DNA from: Flavobacterium sufflavum | Lineage (GTDB): Bacteria > Bacteroidota > Bacteroidia > Flavobacteriales > Flavobacteriaceae | Direction: 5' to 3' | Assembly: GCF_004016525.1 (NCBI RefSeq) | Contig: NZ_SACJ01000002.1 | Span: 310,001-374,000 of the forward strand | DNA: 64,000 nucleotides | In this document: in pieces, positions 37,501-46,652 of the stretch | How positions within the stretch are numbered: the stretch's first letter is position 1 | Layout: each line of letters starts with the position of its first letter | Position numbers and translations under genes: made by a program | The notes under the pieces: generated by a model | Databases searched by the model: none | The model's input: only the letters and a program-made list of their open reading frames with translations | What the model was told of the DNA's origin: nothing

Positions 37501-37584
37501 GCTGACGAAAGATCATATCACTTGTTAGAGCACGTAGGAACAAAACCAAATGTGGTTTATCACGTAAAAGTTAGAAACACTTAA
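34531..37584 (+). CDS. actB: Alternative complex III subunit ActB, iron-sulfur protein
   Basis: 1017 residues. A Tat-type lipoprotein signal sits at 51-70 (RRDFLKYVGFS... ending in C70), preceded by an unusual about 45-residue N-terminal extension typical of ActB. The large central part resembles molybdopterin oxidoreductases but lacks cofactor-binding cysteines. The C-terminal third has four ferredoxin-type cysteine groups: CTGCGACVIAC, CQHCNHAPCETVCP, CVGTRYCANNCP and CSMCIQ with CSAACSSGA. These form the electron path from the quinol site to the haems. Second gene of the operon. Confidence 0.95.
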   Translation: MSSNKKYWKSVEELENGSIVEALRNNEFVEEIPADEFLGNADAMSSSSTSRRDFLKYVGFSTAAATLAACEGPVNKSIPYVLQPEQIIPGVADYYATSVFDGFDFANLLVKTREGRPIKIDNNTISGAKFAANARIHASILSLYDNMRLKESKVEGKNSDWSVVNSKIKSSIADAKAKGGQVVFLTNTLASPSTEKLIADFIGANPNAKHVIYDAVSSSEALDAFEAVYGERALVDYDFAKASLIVSVGADFLGDWQGGGYDAGYAQGRIPKNGKMSRHFQLEANMTLSGAAADKRLPMSVANQKQALVHIYNVVTGSAVAVNLAPEFKAEVTKAAQQLKAAGSKGLLVSGIQDKNAQLLVLAINQVLASEAFTTVGVREIRKGSDAKVTQLINDMKAGSVHTLIMSGVNPAYTLADSSSFVEGLKKVKTSVALSLKEDETASIATIAAPVPHYLEAWGDLVLTKGTYSLTQPTIRPLFKTKQFQDVLMSINGLTGTYYDYLKAFSSSFIAGSTWNKVLHDGVFVGAPAALSGGAADYTAAATALAKSKAANGLELVLYTKTGMGDGQQANNPWLQEFPDPITRVSWDNYVTVANADAKTLGLSNEIVANGGLNGSYATITTADGVKLENVPVIVQPGQAVGTVGLALGYGRKAALKEEMQVGLNAYALYKGFNDVQSVELVKADGEHEFACVQGQKTLMGRGDIIKETSLEIFNTKDSAIWNETPKVSLNHKEVEATTVDLWESFDRSVGHHFNLSIDLNACTGCGACVIACHAENNVPVVGKSEVRRSRDMHWLRIDRYYSSEETFEGDNERKEGIAGLSSSLSTFNEMEKASDNPQVAFQPVMCQHCNHAPCETVCPVAATSHGRQGQNHMAYNRCVGTRYCANNCPYKVRRFNWFLYNKNSEFDYHMNDDLGRMVLNPDVNVRSRGVMEKCSMCIQMTQATILNAKREGREVVDGEFQTACSAACSSGAMIFGDVNDKASKVAKLAADERSYHLLEHVGTKPNVVYHVKVRNT

Positions 37585-37614
37585 GAAATAAATTTAAAAT
37601 CAATATAAAGGAAT

Positions 37615-39018
37615 ATGTCTCATATATACGACTCTAGTATTAGAAAGCCTTTAGTTATAGGTGATAAATCTTATCACGATGTAACAGTAGATGTGGCAGC
37701 GCCTGTCGAAGGTTTGGCTAATAAACATTGGTGGATTGTTTTTACAATCGCCTTAACAGCCTTTCTTTGGGGAATAGGATGTATAGTTTATACGATATCT
37801 ACAGGTATTGGAACATGGGGATTAAATAAAACAGTTGGTTGGGCTTGGGATATCACTAACTTCGTTTGGTGGGTAGGTATTGGACACGCTGGAACCTTAA
37901 TTTCTGCGGTATTATTGTTATTCCGTCAAAGATGGAGAATGGCGATTAACCGTTCGGCTGAGGCAATGACAATCTTCTCAGTAGTTCAGGCAGGTTTGTT
38001 TCCAATTATTCACATGGGACGTCCTTGGTTAGCTTACTGGGTATTACCTATACCAAACCAATTTGGATCTTTATGGGTTAACTTTAACTCTCCATTACTT
38101 TGGGACGTATTTGCAATCTCTACTTATTTATCAGTATCATTAGTTTTCTGGTGGACTGGTTTATTACCTGACTTTGCAATGCTTAGAGATAGAGCGATTA
38201 CTCCATTTAATAAAAGAATATATTCAATCCTAAGTTTTGGATGGAGTGGTAGAGTCAAAGACTGGCAACGTTTTGAAGAAGTATCTTTGGTACTTGCTGG
38301 TTTAGCAACTCCTCTTGTACTTTCTGTACACACAATTGTATCGATGGACTTTGCTACTTCTGTAATTCCAGGATGGCATACAACTATCTTCCCTCCATAC
38401 TTCGTTGCTGGAGCGGTATTCTCAGGATTTGCAATGGTAAATACTTTGCTTATCATCATGAGAAAAGTTTCTAACTTAGAAGCTTACATTACTTTACAAC
38501 ACATCGAGTTGATGAACATCATTATTATGATTACAGGTTCTATCGTAGGTGTGGCTTATATTACGGAGTTATTTGTGGCTTGGTATTCAGGTGTAGAGTA
38601 TGAGCAATATGCTTTCTTGAACAGAGCTACCGGACCTTACTGGTGGGCATATTGGGCAATGATGACTTGTAACGTTTTCTCTCCGCAATTTATGTGGTTC
38701 AAGAAATTAAGAACTAGTATCATGTTTTCTTTCATTATTTCGATTGTTGTAAACATAGGAATGTGGTTTGAGAGATTCGTAATTATCGTAACCTCTCTAC
38801 ATAGAGATTATTTACCGTCTTCTTGGACAATGTTCTCTCCAACATTTGTTGATATTGGAATTTTCATTGGAACAATAGGTTTCTTCTTTGTATTGTTTTT
38901 ATTGTATTCAAGAACTTTCCCTGTAATTGCACAGGCAGAGGTTAAAACAATTTTAAAAGCAACAGGAGATAATTACATAAGAGAAAGAGAAGCAAATAAA
39001 GATTCACACCATGAGTAA
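37615..39018 (+). CDS. actC: Alternative complex III subunit ActC, NrfD/PsrC-like quinol-binding protein
   Basis: 467-residue membrane protein with about ten helices. It contains WWIVFTIALTAFLWGIG, GIGHAGTLISAVLLLFR and PPYFVAGAVFSGFAMVNT, typical of the NrfD/PsrC fold that binds menaquinol. It starts 30 nt after actB and its end overlaps actD by 8 nt. The cytoplasmic C-terminus is short. Confidence 0.95.
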   Translation: MSHIYDSSIRKPLVIGDKSYHDVTVDVAAPVEGLANKHWWIVFTIALTAFLWGIGCIVYTISTGIGTWGLNKTVGWAWDITNFVWWVGIGHAGTLISAVLLLFRQRWRMAINRSAEAMTIFSVVQAGLFPIIHMGRPWLAYWVLPIPNQFGSLWVNFNSPLLWDVFAISTYLSVSLVFWWTGLLPDFAMLRDRAITPFNKRIYSILSFGWSGRVKDWQRFEEVSLVLAGLATPLVLSVHTIVSMDFATSVIPGWHTTIFPPYFVAGAVFSGFAMVNTLLIIMRKVSNLEAYITLQHIELMNIIIMITGSIVGVAYITELFVAWYSGVEYEQYAFLNRATGPYWWAYWAMMTCNVFSPQFMWFKKLRTSIMFSFIISIVVNIGMWFERFVIIVTSLHRDYLPSSWTMFSPTFVDIGIFIGTIGFFFVLFLLYSRTFPVIAQAEVKTILKATGDNYIREREANKDSHHE

Positions 39019-39535
39019 TAAAGTAATTTACGCCATTTATAATGACGACGATATATTGATGAATGCTGTTAAGAAAACAAGAGCAGCACACCATCATATT
39101 GAAGATGTTTTTTGTCCATTTCCTGTTCACGGTTTGGATAAAGCTATGGGAATAGCGCCTACAAGATTAGCTATTTGTTCATTCTTATATGGATGTGTTG
39201 GTATTTCTGTTGCCACTTTTATGATGAGCTATATCATGATTCATGACTGGCCTCAAGATATTGGAGGAAAACCAAGTTTCAGTTATATTCAAAATATGCC
39301 ATCTTTTGTGCCTATTATGTTTGAGATGACTGTATTCTTTGCAGCTCACTTAATGGTTATTACTTTCTATATGAGAAGTAGATTATGGCCTTTCAAAGAA
39401 GCTGAAAATCCAGATGTTAGAACTACAGATGATCATTTCTTAATGGAAGTTGCTATTAAAGATAATGAAGAAGAATTGGTTTCTTTTTTCCAAAATACAG
39501 GTGCTGTAGAAGTTAAAGTAATAGAAAAGAATTAA
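39011..39535 (+). CDS. actD: Alternative complex III subunit ActD (DUF3341)
   Basis: 174 residues, two membrane helices (about 57-80 and 100-123). The pattern VIYAIYNDDDILMNAVKKTR at the start and VFCPFPVHGLDKAMGI is diagnostic of DUF3341, the ActD subunit. It overlaps the end of actC by 8 nt, indicating coupled translation, and lies 7 nt before actE. Confidence 0.93.
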   Translation: MSNKVIYAIYNDDDILMNAVKKTRAAHHHIEDVFCPFPVHGLDKAMGIAPTRLAICSFLYGCVGISVATFMMSYIMIHDWPQDIGGKPSFSYIQNMPSFVPIMFEMTVFFAAHLMVITFYMRSRLWPFKEAENPDVRTTDDHFLMEVAIKDNEEELVSFFQNTGAVEVKVIEKN

Positions 39536-39542
39536 TTTAGAT

Positions 39543-40088
39543 ATGAAAAGGGTATATAAAATAACACTATTGTTAGGCATAACTATGTTAGTAGCTTCAT
39601 GCCATAATGATAAAGCGCCGAATTATCAGTATTTTCCAAATATGTATGAGTCAGTAGGCTATGAAACTTATTCAGAGTCTAAAGCTTTTCCTAATGGTAA
39701 AGAAGGTCAACTTCCTGCTGAAGGTAGTATTAATAGAGGTTTTGAACCTTACGAGTATGAAAATTCTACTGCTGGATATCAATTGGCTAAAGCTAATTTA
39801 AAGTCACCGCTTGATTCATTAGATAGAAATTCTGGTAAAGGAAAAGAACTTTTCGAAATCTATTGTATTAGTTGTCATGGTGCAGCTGGTAATGGTAAAG
39901 GAAAATTAGTTGAGAGAGAAAAATTCTTAGGAGTTCCTAGTTATAAAGATAGAGATATCACTGAAGGAAGTATTTTTCACGTTGAGACGTATGGTTTAAA
40001 TGCAATGGGTTCTCATGCAAATCAATTAAGTAAAAAAGAGCGTTGGTTAATCGCTGACTACGTGCTTAAACTTAAAAGCCAATTATAA
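39543..40088 (+). CDS. actE: Alternative complex III subunit ActE, monohaem cytochrome c lipoprotein
   Basis: 181 residues. A lipoprotein signal ends at C20 (LVASC). One haem-binding motif CISCHGAAGNGKG lies at 108-112, and a Met ligand is likely in NAMGSHANQLS near residue 160. It ends in WLIADYVLKLKSQL, the usual cytochrome c helix. It probably carries electrons from ActA to the oxidase within a supercomplex. Stop is next to the actF frame. Confidence 0.93.
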   Translation: MKRVYKITLLLGITMLVASCHNDKAPNYQYFPNMYESVGYETYSESKAFPNGKEGQLPAEGSINRGFEPYEYENSTAGYQLAKANLKSPLDSLDRNSGKGKELFEIYCISCHGAAGNGKGKLVEREKFLGVPSYKDRDITEGSIFHVETYGLNAMGSHANQLSKKERWLIADYVLKLKSQL

Positions 40089-40115
40089 TTGTTGAACAAA
40101 CTGATCGTATTAGAT

Positions 40116-41477
40116 ATGTATACATTTTCAAGTAAATTAAAAACTTTTTCTATCATCTTAATGGCCGTTGGTATATTAGGAATAGCTTATGGTTTTTTAA
40201 ACGCACCTAAAGATATTCATGAAGTTGAGAATATCCTTGCTGCTGAATCTCACGGTGGACATGGTGAAGCACATCATGAAGAAGCTAAAGCTGAGGGAGC
40301 TCATGCAAAAGCTGAACATGTTAGTGCAGCTGAAGTTAAAGAGGCAGCTGAACATGAAGAGCATTTAACTCATGTCTTACACCAATTGCAAAATAAGCCA
40401 TGGGCAGCTTTATATGTTGCTTGTATTTTCTTTATGCTTATTGCTATGGGAACTTTAGCTTTTTATGCTATTCAACAAGTTGCTCAGGCAGGTTGGTCTC
40501 CGGTTTTGTTTAGAGTAATGCAGGGTATTACCGCTTATTTACCAGTTGGCTCAGTAATTTTCTTTGTTATTTTGGTTTTATGTGGATTACATTTTAATCA
40601 TATCTTCGTATGGTTAGGAGAGCATGTTACGGATCCTAAACATGCTGATTATGACGAAATTATTGCTGGTAAATCAGGTTATTTAAACTTTGGGTTTTGG
40701 ATTGCCAGAGCTGCTGTTTTCTTAATTGGATGGAATTTATACCGTCATTATTCAAGAAAAAACTGTTTAGAACAAGATGAAGCTAATGATAATGCTTCTT
40801 ATAAAAAGAACTTTAAATTATCAGCTGGTTTCTTAGTTTTCTTTATCGTTTCTGAGTCTATTATGTCTTGGGATTGGATTATGTCAATTGATCCACACTG
40901 GTTTTCTACCTTGTTTGGATGGTATGTATTTGCAAGTTTCTTTGTAAGTGGTATCACTATGATTGCAATGGTAACTGTTTATTTAAAATCAAGAGGTTAT
41001 TTAGAATTTGTAAGCACTAGTCATATTCATGATTTAGCTAAATTCATGTTTGGTATCAGTATCTTCTGGACTTACTTATGGTTCTCTCAATTTATGTTGA
41101 TTTGGTATGCTGATATTCCTGAAGAGGTTACTTATTTCGTTACCAGAATTAATTTATACAACTTACCATTCTTTGGAGCTGTTGTTATGAACTTTGTTTT
41201 CCCGATATTGATTCTTATCAATACTGATTTCAAACGAATTACTTGGGTAATCGTTATGGCTGGTATCGTTATTTTGGCAGGTCACTATATAGATTTCTTT
41301 AATATGATTATGCCGGGTACTGTTGGTGATCAATGGTTTATTGGTATTCCTGAAATCTCATCAGTTCTTTTCTTCCTTGGATTGTTTATTTTTACTGTAT
41401 TTACAGCATTAACTAAAACTCCTTTATTAGCAAAAAGAAATCCTTATATCGAAGAAAGTAAACATTTTCATTATTAA
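40116..41477 (+). CDS. actF: Alternative complex III subunit ActF, second quinol-type membrane subunit
   Basis: 453 residues from the ATG at 40116 (MYTFSSKLKTFS); an in-frame TTG directly after the actE stop (40089) would add nine residues without family support. About ten membrane helices in an NrfD-like fold related to ActC. Between the first and second helices lies a His/Glu/Ala-rich loop (about 45-98, with HGGHGEAHHEE), probably outside the membrane. It is the last act gene and is 19 nt before coxB. Confidence 0.92.
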   Translation: MYTFSSKLKTFSIILMAVGILGIAYGFLNAPKDIHEVENILAAESHGGHGEAHHEEAKAEGAHAKAEHVSAAEVKEAAEHEEHLTHVLHQLQNKPWAALYVACIFFMLIAMGTLAFYAIQQVAQAGWSPVLFRVMQGITAYLPVGSVIFFVILVLCGLHFNHIFVWLGEHVTDPKHADYDEIIAGKSGYLNFGFWIARAAVFLIGWNLYRHYSRKNCLEQDEANDNASYKKNFKLSAGFLVFFIVSESIMSWDWIMSIDPHWFSTLFGWYVFASFFVSGITMIAMVTVYLKSRGYLEFVSTSHIHDLAKFMFGISIFWTYLWFSQFMLIWYADIPEEVTYFVTRINLYNLPFFGAVVMNFVFPILILINTDFKRITWVIVMAGIVILAGHYIDFFNMIMPGTVGDQWFIGIPEISSVLFFLGLFIFTVFTALTKTPLLAKRNPYIEESKHFHY

Positions 41478-41496
41478 TTTTTAAAGAGATAAACAG

Positions 41497-42645
41497 ATGA
41501 CAAGTTTGTTGGTAATTATAGTTTTAGTTTTATTAGCTGTTGCTTTATGGCAATTGACTAAAATATTCGACCTTACTCAAGTGGGTTCTTCTTCAGATAG
41601 TTCTCAGGTAGCTAATGATAAAGACAATAATATTCAAGGATATTTGATGTTTGGTTTTTTAGCATTCTTATATGTTTTTACTATATATGGTTTGCTTACT
41701 TGGGGTAATTTACCTCTTCATACTCCTGCTTCTGAGCATGGAACAGAAGTTGATAGATTAATGAATATTACTTGGGTTTTAATTTTTACAGTTCAGGCAA
41801 TTACTCAGGCTTTATTACACTATTTTGCTTTTAAATATAAAGGTAAAAAAGATCAAAAAGCTTTGTATTTTGCCGATAACAATAAATTAGAAGCTTTATG
41901 GAGTATCATTCCTGCAGTAACATTGGCTGGTTTAATTCTTTACGGATTGTATGCTTGGACTAATATTATGTTTATTGATGAGGACGAAGATACTATTGTA
42001 ATCGAATTGTATGCACAACAGTTTAAATGGACTGCCAGATTAGCTGGAGAAGACAATGTTTTAGGTAAAGCAAATGTTAGATATATTGAAGGTGTTAATA
42101 CTTTAGGAGTTGATTTATCAGATAAAAATGCACAAGACGATATTGTTGTAACTGAATTGCATATCCCAAAAGGTAAAAAAGTACAGTTTAAACTACGTTC
42201 TCAAGACGTTTTACACTCAGCTTATATGCCTCATTTTAGAGCACAAATGAACTGTGTTCCAGGTATGGTTACTGAATTTGCTTTTACTCCTACTTACACA
42301 ACTTCAGAGTATAGAGAATTACCTTATATGATTGAAAAAGTAGCTCATATTAATGAATTAAGAGCTAAGAAAAGTGTTGAGTTAATTGCTAAAGGTCAAT
42401 CTGGATTAGATCCTTATACTTTTGATTATTTGTTGCTTTGTAATAAAATTTGTGGTGCTTCTCACTATAACATGCAAATGAAGATTGTAGTTGATACACC
42501 GGAAGATTACAAAAAATGGTTAGCAGATAAAACTACCTTAGTTAATGAAGTAAAAGCATCATTAGAAAAACCTGCTGATGACGCATCAGGAGAAGCTCAG
42601 GGAGATTCAGTAGCGACGGCTAGTAAAGAAGTTGCTATTAAATAA
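41497..42645 (+). CDS. coxB: Cytochrome c oxidase subunit II
   Basis: 382 residues. Three hydrophobic segments (about 3-20, 49-68, 89-108, 129-150 region) anchor the protein, and the C-terminal cupredoxin domain carries the binuclear CuA site: C315, C319, H323 and M326 in CNKICGASHYNM, with H near HSAYMPHFRAQMN. The quinol-oxidase form lacks these ligands, so this is a cytochrome c oxidase. No fused cytochrome c domain. It accepts electrons from ActE/ActA, consistent with its place in the act operon. Confidence 0.95.
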   Translation: MTSLLVIIVLVLLAVALWQLTKIFDLTQVGSSSDSSQVANDKDNNIQGYLMFGFLAFLYVFTIYGLLTWGNLPLHTPASEHGTEVDRLMNITWVLIFTVQAITQALLHYFAFKYKGKKDQKALYFADNNKLEALWSIIPAVTLAGLILYGLYAWTNIMFIDEDEDTIVIELYAQQFKWTARLAGEDNVLGKANVRYIEGVNTLGVDLSDKNAQDDIVVTELHIPKGKKVQFKLRSQDVLHSAYMPHFRAQMNCVPGMVTEFAFTPTYTTSEYRELPYMIEKVAHINELRAKKSVELIAKGQSGLDPYTFDYLLLCNKICGASHYNMQMKIVVDTPEDYKKWLADKTTLVNEVKASLEKPADDASGEAQGDSVATASKEVAIK

Positions 42646-42673
42646 TTTATTAAGAAAATTTAAAGTATAATAT

Positions 42674-44470
42674 ATGTCAGCAGAAGGTCACGATCACGCT
42701 CACGATCACGAACACGAACACCACCATAAAGACACATTCATTACTAAATACATTTTTAGTATTGATCACAAAATGATTGCTAAACAATACCTTATCACAG
42801 GTATTATTATGGGAGTTATTGGTATTAGTATGTCTTTGCTTTTTAGAATGCAATTAGCATGGCCAGAAGAGTCTTTTAAAATTTTCAATGTTTTATTAGG
42901 TGATAAATTTGCTCCTGAAGGTGTAATGGCTAATGATGTTTATCTTGCCTTAGTAACAATACACGGTACCATCATGGTATTCTTTGTTCTTACAGCAGGA
43001 TTGAGTGGTACGTTTAGTAATTTACTTATTCCGCTTCAAATTGGTGCCCGAGATATGGCATCAGGATTTATGAACATGATTTCTTACTGGTTGTTCTTCT
43101 TATCAGCAGTAGTTATGTTAAGTTCATTATTTGTTGAAGCTGGTCCTGCATCAGCAGGTTGGACAATCTATCCGCCTTTAAGTGCTTTACCGCAAGCAAT
43201 CCCTGGATCAGGTGCTGGTATGACATTATGGTTAGTTTCGATGGCTTTATTTATTGCATCTTCTTTAATGGGATCTTTAAATTATATCGTTACTGTTATT
43301 AACTTGAGAACAAAAGGAATGTCTATGACTAGACTTCCTCTTACAATCTGGACATTCTTTGTTACTGCTGTTATTGGGGTAATTTCTTTCCCTGTATTGT
43401 TATCTGCAGCTTTATTATTAATTTTCGATAGAAGTTTTGGTACATCATTCTTCTTGTCTGATATTTATATTGCTGGTGAAGTTTTACATTATCAAGGTGG
43501 ATCTCCGGTTTTATTTGAACACTTATTCTGGTTCTTAGGGCACCCTGAGGTTTATATTGTAATCTTACCTGCAATGGGTCTTGTATCTGAAATTATGGCT
43601 ACAAACTCTCGTAAACCAATCTTTGGTTACAGAGCGATGATTATGTCAGTTCTTGCAATTGCATTTTTATCTACAATTGTTTGGGGTCACCACATGTTTA
43701 TCTCAGGTATGAATCCGTTCTTAGGATCTGTATTTACATTTACTACTTTATTGATTGCAATTCCATCTGCTGTAAAAGCGTTTAACTGGATTACAACTTT
43801 ATGGAAAGGTAATTTGCAATTAAATCCTGCTATGTTATTCTCTATCGGAATGGTTTCAACTTTCATCACTGGAGGTTTAACAGGCATCATTTTAGGGGAT
43901 AGTACTTTAGATATTAACGTTCATGATACTTACTTTGTAATTGCTCACTTTCACTTAGTAATGGGTATCTCTGCGCTTTACGGAATGTTTGCTGGTATTT
44001 ACCACTGGTTCCCTAAAATGTACGGAAGAATGTTGAATAAAAACTTAGGTTATATTCACTTCTGGGTAACTGCGGTTTGTGCTTATGGAGTTTTCTTCCC
44101 AATGCACTTTATTGGATTAGCTGGTTTACCAAGACGTTATTATACAAATACAAACTTCCCGTTATTTGACGATTTGCAAAACGTAAACGTATTGATTACA
44201 ACATTTGCATTAGTTGGTGGAGCATTCCAATTGGTTTTCTTGTACAACTTCTTTAGCAGTATTTTTTACGGTAAGAAAGCGGTTCAAAATCCATGGAGAT
44301 CTACTACATTAGAATGGACTACTCCAGTAGAACATATTCACGGAAACTGGCCAGGTGAAATTCCTGAAGTTCATAGATGGGCTTACGATTACAGTAACCC
44401 TGAGCACGAAGAGGATTTTGTTCCTCAAACAGTTCCAATGAAACCAGGTGAATCAGTTTTACATCACTAA
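42674..44470 (+). CDS. coxA: Cytochrome c oxidase subunit I
   Basis: 598 residues with twelve helices. The CuB/tyrosine crosslink motif HPEVY (H290, Y294), the GHHMFISGMNP block and the haem-binding HFHLVMG are all present, so it is a haem-copper oxidase of the proton-pumping type. The N-terminus is strongly His-rich (residues 6-19, HDHAHDHEHEHHH). Subunits III and IV are not in the window; a terminator follows and ruvB comes next. Together with act genes it forms the ACIII-aa3-type supercomplex known in Flavobacterium. Confidence 0.96.
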   Translation: MSAEGHDHAHDHEHEHHHKDTFITKYIFSIDHKMIAKQYLITGIIMGVIGISMSLLFRMQLAWPEESFKIFNVLLGDKFAPEGVMANDVYLALVTIHGTIMVFFVLTAGLSGTFSNLLIPLQIGARDMASGFMNMISYWLFFLSAVVMLSSLFVEAGPASAGWTIYPPLSALPQAIPGSGAGMTLWLVSMALFIASSLMGSLNYIVTVINLRTKGMSMTRLPLTIWTFFVTAVIGVISFPVLLSAALLLIFDRSFGTSFFLSDIYIAGEVLHYQGGSPVLFEHLFWFLGHPEVYIVILPAMGLVSEIMATNSRKPIFGYRAMIMSVLAIAFLSTIVWGHHMFISGMNPFLGSVFTFTTLLIAIPSAVKAFNWITTLWKGNLQLNPAMLFSIGMVSTFITGGLTGIILGDSTLDINVHDTYFVIAHFHLVMGISALYGMFAGIYHWFPKMYGRMLNKNLGYIHFWVTAVCAYGVFFPMHFIGLAGLPRRYYTNTNFPLFDDLQNVNVLITTFALVGGAFQLVFLYNFFSSIFYGKKAVQNPWRSTTLEWTTPVEHIHGNWPGEIPEVHRWAYDYSNPEHEEDFVPQTVPMKPGESVLHH

Positions 44471-44476
44471 ATATTA

Positions 44477-44509
44477 TAAAGACCTTCTGAAAAGAGGGTC
44501 TTTTTTTTT
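44477..44509 (+). terminator. Intrinsic terminator of the act-cox operon
   Basis: AAAGACC(TTC) pairs with (GAG)GGTCTTT around TGAAAA, followed by nine T. Confidence 0.88.
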
Positions 44510-44538
44510 GTTAATAAAAAAAAGAAATTTTAAATAAA

Positions 44539-44593
44539 AAATCCCAAATTCCAATGATGTATAGTCTTATTATTGGGATTTGGGATTTTTAAT
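44539..44593. repeat. Palindrome of TCCCAAAT / ATTTGGGA words
   Basis: AAAAATCCCAAAT pairs with ATTTGGGATTTTT, with an inner CCAAT/ATTGG pair, across about 17 bases. It lies between coxA and ruvB and is built of the same TTGGAATTT-like words that occur before rpsB and tsf. Confidence 0.6.
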
Positions 44594-44642
44594 TTGGAAT
44601 TTAACTGTTTTACAAACTGATTACTTTGTCTATCTTTGTTAC

Positions 44643-45665
44643 ATGAATGAAAATTTAGACCCAACAAACAAAGGATATAATTCCGAAGAACTTGATCTTG
44701 AAAAACGATTAAGGCCTCTTTCTTTTGATGATTTTGCAGGACAGGATCAGGTTTTAGAAAATCTTAAAGTTTTTGTTGCAGCGGCTAATCAACGTAATGA
44801 AGCTTTAGATCATACTTTATTTCATGGGCCTCCGGGACTTGGAAAAACTACATTGGCTAATATCTTGGCTAACGAATTAGAAGTAGGTATCAAGATAACT
44901 TCTGGGCCTGTACTTGATAAACCGGGAGATTTGGCTGGTTTGTTGACCAATCTTGAGGAAAGAGATGTTTTGTTTATTGATGAAATTCATCGTTTGAGTC
45001 CTATAGTCGAAGAATATTTATATTCGGCAATGGAGGATTTTAAGATTGATATCATGATTGAATCAGGGCCAAATGCCAGAACGGTTCAGATTAATCTAAA
45101 TCCGTTTACTTTGATTGGTGCCACAACTCGTTCGGGACTTTTAACAGCTCCAATGCGTGCCCGTTTTGGTATCTCTTCAAGGTTACAATATTATACTGTC
45201 GAATTGTTGACAACCATTGTACAGCGAAGTGCTTCTATTTTAAAAATGCCTATTACCATGGAAGCTGCCATAGAAATAGCAGGTAGGAGTAGAGGAACAC
45301 CAAGGATTGCAAACGCTTTGTTGCGAAGAGTTCGTGATTTTGCCCAAATAAAAGGTAATGGAACTATTGATATTGAAATTTCGAAATATGCCTTAAAAGC
45401 ACTTAATGTTGATGCTCATGGTTTGGACGAAATGGATAATAAAATCCTAAATACCATCATTGATAAATTCAAAGGTGGGCCTGTAGGATTGAGTACTCTG
45501 GCAACTGCTGTTTCCGAAAGTAGTGAAACTATAGAGGAAGTTTACGAGCCTTTTTTAATTCAGGAAGGATTCATCATGCGTACTCCACGCGGACGTGAAG
45601 TTACCGATAAAGCCTATAGGCATTTAGGTAAAATTAGAGCTAATATTCAAGGAGGACTTTTCTAA
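44643..45665 (+). CDS. ruvB: Holliday junction DNA helicase RuvB
   Basis: 340 residues from the ATG at 44643. Walker A is GPPGLGKT (62-69), Walker B DEIHR (113-117), and the arginine-finger region [14 protein letters not shown] and C-terminal winged helix ([15 protein letters not shown]) are intact. It drives branch migration with RuvA. A longer frame beginning at 44580 lacks similarity. A TATCTTTG box at 44631-44638 lies only 5 nt before the ATG, so the message may be almost leaderless. Confidence 0.97.
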   Translation: MNENLDPTNKGYNSEELDLEKRLRPLSFDDFAGQDQVLENLKVFVAAANQRNEALDHTLFHGPPGLGKTTLANILANELEVGIKITSGPVLDKPGDLAGLLTNLEERDVLFIDEIHRLSPIVEEYLYSAMEDFKIDIMIESGPNARTVQINLNPFTLIGATTRSGLLTAPMRARFGISSRLQYYTVELLTTIVQRSASILKMPITMEAAIEIAGRSRGTPRIANALLRRVRDFAQIKGNGTIDIEISKYALKALNVDAHGLDEMDNKILNTIIDKFKGGPVGLSTLATAVSESSETIEEVYEPFLIQEGFIMRTPRGREVTDKAYRHLGKIRANIQGGLF

Positions 45666-45706
45666 AGTTGTGGGTTGTGAGTTTAAAACTTATCCATAAC
45701 CCATAA

Positions 45707-46651
45707 CTGACAACTCAAAACTCAAAACTCATCGACAATAGATCAAAATACACGCAGTTCATAAAATCCGAAGCCAAACGCCTCGGATTTTTATCTTGTG
45801 GTATATCTAAGGCGGGTTTTCTGGAAGAGGAAGCACCCAGACTGGAAAACTGGTTGAATAAAAATTATAATGGGCAGATGGCGTATATGGAGAATAATTT
45901 TGATAAACGCCTGAACCCAACTTTACTTGTTGATGATGCTAAAAGTGTGGTGTCACTTTTGCTTAATTATTATCCGGAAAAAGAACAAATTTTGGATTCG
46001 TATAAGATTTCTAAATATGCTTACGGTAAAGATTATCATTTTGTCATCAAGGAAAAATTAAAAGAACTGCTTTTTTCTATACAGGAGACTATCGGAGAGG
46101 TTTCAGGTCGTGTTTTTGTGGATTCAGCACCTGTTTTAGACAAAGCTTGGGCCGCCAAAAGCGGTTTAGGTTGGATAGGGAAAAACAGTAACCTATTGAC
46201 TCAAAAGGTAGGTTCTTTTTATTTCATTGCCGAATTAATTATAGATTTAGACCTGGAATATGATAATCCTACGACTGACCACTGCGGAAGTTGTACTGCC
46301 TGTATCGATGCCTGTCCCACAAAGGCTATTGTTGCTCCTTATATCGTTGATGGAAGTAAATGTATTTCGTATTTTACCATCGAGCTGAAGGAAAACATTC
46401 CTGCGGAAATGAAAGGACATTTTGATGATTGGGTATTTGGGTGTGATACCTGTCAGGATGTTTGTCCGTGGAACAGATTCTCTAAAAGTCATAACGAACC
46501 ATTGTTTAATCCTAATCCTGCTTTGCTTTCGATGACTAAAAAGGATTGGGAAGAAATGACAGAAGAAACCTTTAAAATAGTTTTTAAAGATTCACCAGTT
46601 AAGAGGACTAAGTTTCAAGGATTGAGTAGAAATGTTAATTTTTTGAAGTAG
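45707..46651 (+). CDS. queG: Epoxyqueuosine reductase QueG, start codon unclear
   Basis: Cobalamin-dependent iron-sulfur enzyme for the last step of tRNA queuosine synthesis. Two ferredoxin-type groups are present: [16 protein letters not shown] and, further on, [13 protein letters not shown]. The conserved N-terminal part ([20 protein letters not shown], about 45764-45823) is in frame, but between the in-frame stop at 45704 and a TTG at 45854 there is no ATG, GTG or TTG. Possible starts are CTG 45707, ATC 45731 or ATA 45761; a start at TTG 45854 would delete that conserved part. I therefore give the maximal frame. It ends one nt before the convergent LacI gene. Confidence 0.82.
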   Translation: MTTQNSKLIDNRSKYTQFIKSEAKRLGFLSCGISKAGFLEEEAPRLENWLNKNYNGQMAYMENNFDKRLNPTLLVDDAKSVVSLLLNYYPEKEQILDSYKISKYAYGKDYHFVIKEKLKELLFSIQETIGEVSGRVFVDSAPVLDKAWAAKSGLGWIGKNSNLLTQKVGSFYFIAELIIDLDLEYDNPTTDHCGSCTACIDACPTKAIVAPYIVDGSKCISYFTIELKENIPAEMKGHFDDWVFGCDTCQDVCPWNRFSKSHNEPLFNPNPALLSMTKKDWEEMTEETFKIVFKDSPVKRTKFQGLSRNVNFLK

Positions 46652-46652
46652 T

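Noticed and set aside
44580..44642. Longer N-terminus for RuvB
   Set aside because: The extra 21 residues come from the palindromic repeat region and precede the -7 box.
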